A stretch of 25,028 nucleotides of DNA from JBDTSW01 sp039930945 (GTDB lineage: Bacteria > Actinomycetota > Thermoleophilia > Solirubrobacterales > 70-9). Positions 1 to 6,225 of the stretch are shown piece by piece. The notes under the pieces were generated by a model. It did not search any database and was not told where the DNA came from. It worked only from the letters and a program-made list of their open reading frames with translations. Location of the stretch: contig JBDTSW010000020.1 of assembly GCA_039930945.1 (NCBI GenBank), forward strand, positions 1-25,028, given 5' to 3'. Both the position numbers and the translations under genes were made by a program. Positions within the stretch are counted from its first letter, which is position 1; the number at the start of each line of letters is the position of its first letter.

Positions 1-156
1 GCGGTCCTGCGCTCTCGGGCTGGTCATTCATCTCTGGCGCCGATCTCGCATCTCGTTCCGCACCCGCTCACGCTATCGCGGCCGCGCCCAGCGCCCGATC
101 CTCGGGGAGGAGGGGGGCGCGTCCGTGTTCACCTCCTCGGCGACCAGCGCCCCGGG

Positions 157-1431
157 CTACTTGGAGAGAACCTTGGACATCGCCCGCAGGCCGGTGTCCA
201 TGCCCCGCCAGAAGAGCCCGCCGTGGAAGGGCCGCCCGTTGCGAAAGCGCCAGGGAACCGAGAGGCCGAGCATCTTCTTGCCGGCTCGCCAGGCCTTCGA
301 GGAGCCGACCCGGTAGTCGCCGTCGGCGTCCGGGCGCACCTCGATCGGCCGCGCCGGGTCTCCGGTGAGGCGCAGCGGCACCTGGGCGAAGGTCGCCTTG
401 TCGAACTGCTCCATCACGCACATGCTGACCGGGTCGAAGCTCTGCTGCGGCGCCTTGCCGAGGAGCTCCGCGGCGACGTGAGAGGCAGCGGCGTCGGCCT
501 GGAGGAAGGCGAGGAAGGCTTGCTTGACCGGGAAGTCGCCGGCGTCGCCGACGGCGAAGATCTCTGGGTGGCCGACCACTCGCCTGCTGGCGAGGTCGGT
601 CGCCAAGAAGCCCCGGTCGTCCGCCTGCAGCCCCCCGAAGACGGTCGAGGCCACGTAGGGGGGAAACGCCACCAGCAGGTCGTAGCCAAGCTCCTCGCCG
701 CCGGAATAGTGGACGCGATCGGCCTCGATGCGGTCCACATTCCAGCCGTGATGGCCGCTGATCCCGCGACGCTCGAACTCCTCGGACACGACCTCGTGGA
801 GCCTGGGCCCGAAGGCCTGGATGTAGGTGTCCTCGTAGGTGGTCCAGACGATCTCGGTCGTCTCTCGCGCATGCTGGCGCCGCAGCCAGGTCTCGAGCAT
901 GAGCACGATCTCGTACAGCGGGCCGGCGCACTTGTTGTTCGGCGGCACCAGGAACAGCACCCGCCGGCGCTGGCCCGCGGGCCCGGCCTGGTCAACCAGG
1001 CTCCGGAAGCCGGCGCGAAGGCGCAGCATGTCCTCCGGGGTCCAGGTGCTGATCGCGTGCTCGGCGAGCCCCGGGATCTCCTCGGCCCGCATTCCGGAGC
1101 CGGTGGCAACGACCAGGAAGTCGTAGGGGAGGGTGCGCCCGTCGAGTTGAACCCGGCGTGCGTCGGGATCGATTTCGTTGGCCCTCGCCTGGACGAGCTC
1201 GATCCCGCGACGGCGCGCCGGCTTCGCCAGGGGGACGCGCAGCCCAGCCGGATCGAGGCCGAAGGGGACATAGATCGAGTTCGGCTTGAAGAGGAAGTGG
1301 TCCTGGTCGGAGACGAGGGTGATCTGGGCGCGGTCGCCAACGAGCATGTGCAGGTCGAAAGCGGTCTCAAGTCCTCCGAAGCCGCCGCCGAGGACAACGA
1401 CCTTCGCTCCGCTGGTCGAGGTGGTGCTCAT
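157..1431 (-). CDS. Sulfide:quinone oxidoreductase-like FAD/NAD(P)-dependent oxidoreductase
   Basis: 424-residue flavoprotein of the SQR/type II NADH dehydrogenase superfamily. The N-terminus has a dinucleotide-binding glycine motif (GGGFGG, residues 15-20), a central VVATGSG motif (about 108-113) and a C-terminal FAVGDAGDFPVKQA FAD-contact segment (about 302-315). Only two cysteines are present, C168 in KCAGP and C338 in MCVME. They sit where SQR enzymes carry the redox pair that accepts sulfide sulfur, which favours SQR over NDH-2. The last 30 residues are rich in Trp, Phe, Arg and Lys (WRFRNG, FWRGMDTG), like the amphipathic membrane-anchoring tail of the family. If SQR, it would oxidise sulfide and pass electrons to quinone on the inner membrane face. 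The gene follows the ABC-F gene by 44 nt but has its own candidate -10 box. A general quinone reductase without sulfide activity is the main alternative. No other sulfur gene is visible. Confidence 0.85.
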   Translation of the reverse strand: MSTTSTSGAKVVVLGGGFGGLETAFDLHMLVGDRAQITLVSDQDHFLFKPNSIYVPFGLDPAGLRVPLAKPARRRGIELVQARANEIDPDARRVQLDGRTLPYDFLVVATGSGMRAEEIPGLAEHAISTWTPEDMLRLRAGFRSLVDQAGPAGQRRRVLFLVPPNNKCAGPLYEIVLMLETWLRRQHARETTEIVWTTYEDTYIQAFGPRLHEVVSEEFERRGISGHHGWNVDRIEADRVHYSGGEELGYDLLVAFPPYVASTVFGGLQADDRGFLATDLASRRVVGHPEIFAVGDAGDFPVKQAFLAFLQADAAASHVAAELLGKAPQQSFDPVSMCVMEQFDKATFAQVPLRLTGDPARPIEVRPDADGDYRVGSSKAWRAGKKMLGLSVPWRFRNGRPFHGGLFWRGMDTGLRAMSKVLSK

Positions 1432-1440
1432 GCCGGCAGG

Positions 1441-1446
1441 ATCCTA
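1441..1446 (-). promoter_or_regulatory. Candidate -10 box of the SQR-like gene (near-leaderless)
   Basis: Minus strand reads TAGGAT followed by 9 nt and then the ATG at 1431. A weak -35-like CTGATG lies 17 nt further upstream (1464-1469). There is no convincing Shine-Dalgarno sequence, so the transcript probably begins within a few bases of the start codon. This is sequence inspection only. Confidence 0.4.
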
Positions 1447-1475
1447 GCGGCAGAGTCCGGGCGCATCAGCAGTCA

Positions 1476-3374
1476 CTACGGAACCCGATCCGCAGTCAGT
1501 TCCCAGTGCTCGTAGAGCTCTGCGAGCGCGCGCTTGGCGGCCTCGTGGCGGTCTGCGGCCTGCTTCGCCTTGGCGGGGCTCGACCAGGCGGCGGGATCGG
1601 CCAGCTCCTCCTCGAGCCCACGCAGATCTGACTCGGCCCTCTCGATCTGCTGTTCCAGCTCGCCGACCTTCCGCAGCGCGTTCTTCGACGGCCCGGCGGG
1701 GCCGCGGCGCTCGCCGGCCCCGCCGGCGCGGGCCGGCCTGGCCGCCGAAACGGCCTCGCGCTCGGCCGCCTCGCGCTCGCCGCGGGTCCGCTCGTAGTCG
1801 GCCCAGCCCCCGGGGTGGCTGCGCAGCTCGCCGCCCTCGCAGACGAGGGTCCGCGTGCCGACGGCCTCAAGCAGCGCCCGGTCGTGAGAGACGAGGATCA
1901 CCGCCCCCTCGAAAGCGGCGAGCGCGTCCTCCAGCGCCTCGCGGCTTTCGATGTCGAGGTGGTTGGTCGGCTCGTCGAGGATGAGGACGTTGGCGCCGGA
2001 GGCGACGAGAATCGCCAGCGACAGCCTTCTCTGCTCACCGCCGGAGATGTCGTTCAGCGACTTGTTGACGTCGGAGCCGCTGAAGAGGAAGCCGCCGAGC
2101 AGATCGCGCACCTTCTGCCCGCTGAGGCCGGTCTCGCGCTGCGCCGCCTCCAGGACCGTGCCGTCGCCCGCCCCGGTGTCCGAATGCTGGGAGAGGTAGC
2201 CGAGCTGGACGTTGTGGCCGACTCGAACCGTGCCGGCGGCGGGCTCCCTGCGACCGGCGAGGGTGTCGATCAGCGTCGTCTTACCGGCGCCGTTGGGGCC
2301 GACGAGGACGACGTGCTCTCCACGTTCGAGTTGCAGGGCGGCCCCGGAGAGCAGGACCCGGCCGGGAACCTCGATGCGCGCGTCCTGCATCTTCAGCACG
2401 AATCGGCCGGCCCGCTGAGGCGGGTCGAAAGAGAAGCGCAGGCTGCGGCGGTCCCGGGGGTCGCGGCTGACCGCGTCGCGCTTGACCCTCTCGATCTGCT
2501 TCAGCTTCGACTGCGCCTGCTTGGCCTTGGTCGCCTTGTAGCGGAAGCGCTCGACGAAGCGCTCCATCCGCTCGATCTCGGCCTGCTGGCGTTCGATCGC
2601 CCGGCCGAGGGCCAGCTCGCGCGCGGCCTGCTCCTTGCGCCAGGCGTGCCATGGGCCCTTGAAGAACCTGGCGCGCCCGGCCTCCAGCTCGAGAACCGAG
2701 GTTCCGACGGCCTCGAGGAACCAGCGGTCGTGGGCGACGAGGACGATCGCGGCATCGAGGCCACACAGGTATCCCTCCATCCACTCCAGCGAGGGGATGT
2801 CGAGATGGTTGGTGGGCTCGTCGAGCAGCAGCAGGTCGGGCCGCGTGGCCAGCGCCCGCGCCAGCGAGGCTCGCGTCAGCTCACCTCCGGAGAAGGTCTC
2901 CAGCGGCCGCTCGGTCTGTTCAGGTCCGAACCCGAGCCCGCGCAGGACCGCGAGGACGTCGTCGCGCCAGCGGTATCCGCCGGCATGGTCGAGCTGCTGC
3001 TGCGCGCCGGCATAGGCGCTGAGCGTGTCCTCATCGTGGCTGCCGTTCGACATCGCCAGCTCCAGCCGCTCGAGCTCTGCCTCGATCAAGAGCATCTCCT
3101 CGCGGCCGCTGAAGACGTAGGAGCCGAGCGAGAGCGTGCGCTCTCGTGGCGGCCGCTGGTCGTGCAGCGCGATCCGCGCGCCCTTCTGCAGCACGAGGTC
3201 GCCCGATTCCGGGGAGAGCTCGCCGTTGAGGACCCGCAGCAGCGTCGACTTTCCGGCCCCGTTTCGCCCCGAGAGAGTCATCCGCTCTCCGGGCTCGAGC
3301 TTGAAGGAGACATCGGCGAACAGCGGCTTTCCGCCGACGTAGACGTCCAGCGTGGATGCGATCGCGATGGCCAC
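1476..3374 (-). CDS. ABC-F family ATPase (ribosome-associated, duplicated ABC domains)
   Basis: 632 residues with two ABC ATPase domains and no membrane segment, the ABC-F architecture. Domain 1 has Walker A GRNGAGKST (36-44), signature FSGGE (near 161) and Walker B LLLLDEPTNHLD. Domain 2 has Walker A GPNGAGKTT (near 356-364), signature ISGGE (near 443) and VLILDEPTNHLD. Between them is a long charged helical linker (ERQQAEIERMERFVERFRY region), the P-site-tRNA interaction motif that defines the family. The C-terminal 100 residues are Ala/Arg-rich and end in a predicted coiled coil (ELEQQIERAESDLRGLEEEL). ABC-F proteins bind the ribosomal E site and act in translation control or target protection; which role applies here cannot be told from sequence. 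The GTG start at 3374 is chosen because TACCCT lies 6 nt upstream and the first strand (IASTLDVYVGGKPLF) follows directly. Confidence 0.93.
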   Translation of the reverse strand: MAIAIASTLDVYVGGKPLFADVSFKLEPGERMTLSGRNGAGKSTLLRVLNGELSPESGDLVLQKGARIALHDQRPPRERTLSLGSYVFSGREEMLLIEAELERLELAMSNGSHDEDTLSAYAGAQQQLDHAGGYRWRDDVLAVLRGLGFGPEQTERPLETFSGGELTRASLARALATRPDLLLLDEPTNHLDIPSLEWMEGYLCGLDAAIVLVAHDRWFLEAVGTSVLELEAGRARFFKGPWHAWRKEQAARELALGRAIERQQAEIERMERFVERFRYKATKAKQAQSKLKQIERVKRDAVSRDPRDRRSLRFSFDPPQRAGRFVLKMQDARIEVPGRVLLSGAALQLERGEHVVLVGPNGAGKTTLIDTLAGRREPAAGTVRVGHNVQLGYLSQHSDTGAGDGTVLEAAQRETGLSGQKVRDLLGGFLFSGSDVNKSLNDISGGEQRRLSLAILVASGANVLILDEPTNHLDIESREALEDALAAFEGAVILVSHDRALLEAVGTRTLVCEGGELRSHPGGWADYERTRGEREAAEREAVSAARPARAGGAGERRGPAGPSKNALRKVGELEQQIERAESDLRGLEEELADPAAWSSPAKAKQAADRHEAAKRALAELYEHWELTADRVP

Positions 3375-3380
3375 CGTGAG

Positions 3381-3386
3381 AGGGTA
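3381..3386 (-). promoter_or_regulatory. Candidate -10 box of the ABC-F gene (leaderless)
   Basis: Minus strand TACCCT is followed by 6 nt and then the GTG start at 3374. It overlaps the left arm of the 3382-3405 palindrome, so anything binding the palindrome would cover this promoter. Confidence 0.35.
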
Positions 3387-3405
3387 GGGGGGCAGACCCC
3401 TACCC
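3382..3405. promoter_or_regulatory. Perfect 9-bp inverted repeat between divergent ABC-F and dodecin genes
   Basis: GGGTAGGGG (3382-3390), a 6-nt spacer, then CCCCTACCC (3397-3405). The arms match perfectly. The element lies in the 44-nt gap between the ABC-F start (3374) and the dodecin start (3419), overlapping the ABC-F -10 candidate and ending 1 nt before the dodecin ribosome-binding site (GAGGAGG). Its position suits a shared operator. As RNA it could also fold as a hairpin just before the dodecin Shine-Dalgarno sequence. Confidence 0.5.
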
Positions 3406-3418
3406 GAGGAGGAACCAG

Positions 3419-3634
3419 ATGGCAGACAGCGTCTACCGCGTCACCGAGGTGATCGGCGTCAGCTCCGATTCATGGGAGCAGGCGGCCCGCAATGCGGTTG
3501 AGGCGGCCGGCCAGTCCGTGCGCGGGCTGCGGATCGCCGAGGTCGTTCGCCAGGACGTGACGATCGAGGACGGCAAGGTCTCCGAGTTTCGCGTTCGCCT
3601 GGGCATCTCGTTCAAGTACGACCGAGGCGAGTAG
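3419..3634 (+). CDS. Dodecin family flavin-binding/storage protein
   Basis: 71 residues, the usual dodecin length. The beta-alpha-beta-beta pattern is clear: VYRVTEVIGVSSDSW (strand and turn), EQAARNAVEAAGQ (helix), LRIAEVVRQDVTIEDGKVSEFRVRLGISFKY (two long strands). Dodecins assemble into hollow dodecamers that bind flavins or CoA and buffer free flavin. The position that holds the flavin-stacking Trp in classical dodecins (for example LDWFEV in mycobacteria) is Ile in LRIAEV, so flavin stacking may be weakened or absent. AGGAGG sits 6 nt before the ATG. It is the first gene of a plus-strand run but is followed by a strong hairpin, so it may be mainly monocistronic. Confidence 0.92.
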   Translation: MADSVYRVTEVIGVSSDSWEQAARNAVEAAGQSVRGLRIAEVVRQDVTIEDGKVSEFRVRLGISFKYDRGE

Positions 3635-3644
3635 GACCCGTAAC

Positions 3645-3680
3645 CGGCTGCGCGATTTCCTCATCAGGATCGCGCAGCCG
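3645..3680 (+). terminator. 12-bp perfect hairpin after dodecin, ending on the next gene's start codon
   Basis: CGGCTGCGCGAT (3645-3656), a 12-nt loop, ATCGCGCAGCCG (3669-3680). It begins 10 nt after the dodecin stop and has no T-tract. The final G of the stem is the first base of the GTG start of the flippase-like gene. It could terminate dodecin transcripts or occlude the downstream start. Confidence 0.55.
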
Positions 3681-4774
3681 TGAACCGGGACGCTCGCGCG
3701 TCGCTGGGGGATCGGGTCGAGCGGGCGCTGGAGGAGCGCGCCGACGCCGAGCGCGAGATCGAGCGCGGCGAGGCCGAGTCCGGTCGCGCGGCGAGCCTTC
3801 GCCAGACGGCATTCTGGCTGGCCGTCACCGGCATCTCCCTCTACCTCGTCGCCCCGAGCCTGATCGACGTATTCGGCTCGGTCGATGAGCTCAACCGGAT
3901 CCAGCCCGCGTGGCTGGCGGCGATGGCGGCGCTGCAGGCGCTGGGGTTCGGCTTCCTCTGGGTCGTGCAGCGCCTGGCGCTTCACGATCCCCCCTGGCGC
4001 CCGGTGATCGAGTCACAGCTGGCCGGCAACGCGCTCTCGAAGATTGCGCCGGGAGGGGGCGCGCTGGGCGCGGCGCTCCAGTACCGGATGCTGGTCGAGA
4101 CAGGGCTCGAGCGCGCTCGCGCTGTGGCGGGGATCACCGCGGTCAACCTGCTCACCTTCGCCGTCGTCCTCGCCCTGCCGGTGCTGGCGCTGCCGGCATT
4201 CGCCCGCGGAGCGGTCAGCCGCGGGCTGGTCGAGGCCACCCTGATCGGGCTCGGCGTGTTTGCCGTGCTGCTGGCGGTGGGGACGTTGATGCTCGCCTTC
4301 GACCGGCCGCTGAGCTGGGTCGGCCGCCAGGTCCAGCGGCTGCGCAACAGGATTCGGCACAGGGCCGAGCCGCTGCGCCACCTTCCACAGCGCCTGCGGC
4401 GCGAGCGGGATCGCCTACTGGCGACGCTTGGGCCGCGCTGGAAGGCCGCGGTCGCGGCGACCGTCGCCCGCTGGGCCTTCGACTACGCGACCCTGCTCGC
4501 GGCGCTGGCCGCCGTCGGCTCGACGCCGCGCCCGGCGCTGGTCCTGCTGGCGTTCTGCGCCGCCCAGGTGCTGGCACAGGTTCCCGTCACCCCGGGAGGC
4601 CTCGGCTTCGTCGAGGCGGGGCTGACCGCGACCCTCGCCCTCGCCGGAGTCGGCGCCTCGGACGCGATCTTGGCGACGCTCGCCTACCGGCTCTTCTCCT
4701 ACTGGCTGCCGCTGCCCGCGGGACTCGTCGCCTACACGCTGCACCGACGACGCCTGGCCGGGGCGACGCCGTGA
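3680..4774 (+). CDS. Flippase-like / lysylphosphatidylglycerol synthase TM-domain membrane protein
   Basis: 364 residues. A charged cytoplasmic N-terminus (about 45 residues, many Arg/Glu) is followed by about 8 hydrophobic segments, starting with FWLAVTGISLYLVAPSLIDVF. The pattern fits the UPF0104/LPG-synthase TM family: a conserved KIAPGGGALGAALQYRML segment (near residues 117-134), a cytoplasmic Arg-rich loop (near 210-250), and the late QVPVTPGGLGFVEAGLTATL segment (near 300) typical of these flippase-like proteins. No C-terminal aminoacyl-transferase domain is present, so it is the membrane part alone, and it may move lipids rather than modify them. No in-frame ATG or GTG lies between 3680 and the first membrane helix, so GTG 3680 is kept although it sits in a hairpin. 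It overlaps the next gene by 4 nt (GTGA), implying translational coupling. Confidence 0.8.
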   Translation: MNRDARASLGDRVERALEERADAEREIERGEAESGRAASLRQTAFWLAVTGISLYLVAPSLIDVFGSVDELNRIQPAWLAAMAALQALGFGFLWVVQRLALHDPPWRPVIESQLAGNALSKIAPGGGALGAALQYRMLVETGLERARAVAGITAVNLLTFAVVLALPVLALPAFARGAVSRGLVEATLIGLGVFAVLLAVGTLMLAFDRPLSWVGRQVQRLRNRIRHRAEPLRHLPQRLRRERDRLLATLGPRWKAAVAATVARWAFDYATLLAALAAVGSTPRPALVLLAFCAAQVLAQVPVTPGGLGFVEAGLTATLALAGVGASDAILATLAYRLFSYWLPLPAGLVAYTLHRRRLAGATP

Positions 4775-5517
4775 GCGACTCGGTCACCTGGGTGGGCCAC
4801 GCGACGGTGCGCCTCGAGCTGGCCGCAACGACGCTGCTCACCGATCCCCTCCTGCGCGGGCGCTTCCTCCACGTTCGCAGGCACGCCGCGAAGCCCGCCC
4901 CCGGCACGCTTTCCGACGTCGACGGGGTGCTGGTCTCACACCTGCACCCGGACCACCTCGACTTCGCCTCGATCCGGGCGCTCAGCCGCGAGACCGAGCT
5001 GATCGTTCCCGCAGGCGGGGGGCGGATGCTGCGCAGGCGGGGGTTCGGGCGGGTGACCGAGCTGCGGCCCGGCGAGACGACGCGCGTCGGCTCGGTCGAG
5101 GTCGTCGCCACCCCGGCGGCCCACGATGGCCGTCGCTACCCGCTCGGGCCCCGGGTCGAGGCGCTGGGCTTCGACCTCCGGGCGCCGGCCTCACGCGTCT
5201 ACTTCGCCGGCGACACCGACCTCTTCGAGGAGATGGGCCGGCTCGCCGGAGGAGTCGACCTGGCGCTGCTTCCGATCGGCGGCTGGGGGCCGCGGCTGGG
5301 GGCCGGCCACCTCGACCCGCGCCGGGCCGCCCAGGCGGCGGCGATGATCCGCCCGCGGATCGTCGTGCCGATCCACTGGGGGACCTACCTGCGGGCCGGG
5401 CTCGGGTCCGGCCGGCTGGGCGATGCGCCCCGGGAGCTGGTGGCCCAGCTCGCCGAGCTGGCGCCCGACGTCCAGGCGCGGGTGCTGTCTCCGGGAGGGT
5501 CGCTGGCCCTCGGCTAG
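4771..5517 (+). CDS. UlaG-like metallo-beta-lactamase fold hydrolase
   Basis: 248 residues. It opens with TWVGHATVRLEL and LLTDP, as in UlaG/NAPE-PLD-like MBL proteins, then the zinc motif HLHPDH (H57, H59, D61, H62). Further metal and phosphoesterase-site segments are FAGDTDLFEEM, LPIGGWGPRLGAGHLDP and VPIHWGTY. Relatives cleave phosphodiesters or lactones, including N-acyl-phosphatidylethanolamine. The neighbouring flippase-like gene makes a lipid substrate possible, but this is inference. The GTG start at 4771 overlaps the previous stop as GTGA; the family's first strand begins five residues later, which supports this start. The longer frame extending upstream to 3910 is a shadow of the flippase gene. 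Confidence 0.87.
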   Translation: MSDSVTWVGHATVRLELAATTLLTDPLLRGRFLHVRRHAAKPAPGTLSDVDGVLVSHLHPDHLDFASIRALSRETELIVPAGGGRMLRRRGFGRVTELRPGETTRVGSVEVVATPAAHDGRRYPLGPRVEALGFDLRAPASRVYFAGDTDLFEEMGRLAGGVDLALLPIGGWGPRLGAGHLDPRRAAQAAAMIRPRIVVPIHWGTYLRAGLGSGRLGDAPRELVAQLAELAPDVQARVLSPGGSLALG

Positions 5518-5580
5518 CGGGGCGAAAGTCCCGCCGCCGGGCCGGGTACGTTCCCGCTCGAGGCACCCACCCAGGATCGA

Positions 5581-5620
5581 ATGGAAGGGGTAGGCATGGA
5601 ATGAAAGGGGTAGGCATGGA
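5581..5620 (+). repeat. 20-bp tandem duplication of a translation-initiation region
   Basis: Two adjacent 20-nt units (5581-5600 and 5601-5620) differ at one base (fourth position G to A). Each unit contains an ATG, an AAGGGG Shine-Dalgarno-like run and a second ATG. The first unit opens a 7-codon ORF that stops at 5602-5604, across the start of the second unit. Confidence 0.9.
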
Positions 5621-6209
5621 AAGCTCGATCACAGGGGGCTCCAGCACGGTTCCGCCGGCCGAGGCCGCGGAGGCGCTGCGCGGGGTCTCGCGGCTGTGGT
5701 GGCTGTGGATCGTCTTCGGCATCTTCTGGGCCGTGGTCGGCCTCTCCATCCTGCAGTTCGACCAGGCCTCGGTGACGACGGTCGGCGTGCTCGTCGGGTT
5801 GATGTTCCTGATCACCGGCCTTCAGCAGTTCGTCATCGCCGGCCTCGTCGACGAGCACAAGTGGTTCTTCGTCCTCTTCGGAGCACTGTTCGTGATCGCC
5901 GGCGTGGTCGCGTTGATCAGCCCCGAGAACACCTTCGCCGCCCTTGCGGACATCCTCGGCTTCCTCTTTTTGATCGTCGGCACCTTCTGGGTGATCCAGG
6001 CGTTCGCCTCTCGCGAGGGCAACGAGCTCTGGGCGTTCGGCCTGATCGCCGGGATCCTGATGCTCATCCTCGCCTTCTGGACCGCGGGGCAGTTCTTCAT
6101 CGAGAAGGCCTACGTGCTCCTGGTCTTCGCCGGGATCTGGGCGCTGATGACGTCGGTCACCGACTTCATCCGCGCCTTCCAGATCCGCAAGCTGGGAAAG
6201 ATGGTCTAG
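5616..6209 (+). CDS. HdeD/DUF308-like six-helix membrane protein
   Basis: 197 residues from ATG 5616. After a short polar N-terminus and a Trp-rich entry (RLWWLWIVFGIFWAVVGLSIL) there are six hydrophobic helices in three similar pairs, with the FVLFGALFVIAGVVALISPENTFAALADILGFLFLIVGTFW segment typical of the HdeD family. HdeD is linked to acid resistance in enterics; in actinobacteria the role is unknown and it is often annotated only as a membrane protein. The start is placed at 5616 because GAAAGGGG ends 6 nt upstream. ATG 5601 in the same frame would add five residues and could use the first repeat copy's AAGGGG at 10-nt spacing. It ends 16 nt before the convergent MMPL stop. Confidence 0.8.
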   Translation: MESSITGGSSTVPPAEAAEALRGVSRLWWLWIVFGIFWAVVGLSILQFDQASVTTVGVLVGLMFLITGLQQFVIAGLVDEHKWFFVLFGALFVIAGVVALISPENTFAALADILGFLFLIVGTFWVIQAFASREGNELWAFGLIAGILMLILAFWTAGQFFIEKAYVLLVFAGIWALMTSVTDFIRAFQIRKLGKMV

Positions 6210-6225
6210 CGGGGCGAGCCCGGTC

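Noticed and set aside
1..31. Possible start of a further minus-strand gene leaving the window (ATG at 29-31 or 25-27)
   Set aside because: Only about ten codons are visible and no Shine-Dalgarno supports either ATG. The 156 nt left of the SQR-like gene show nothing else.
1815..3452. 545-codon plus-strand frame opposite the ABC-F gene
   Set aside because: The minus strand encodes a textbook ABC-F protein with all motifs; the plus frame is a shadow.
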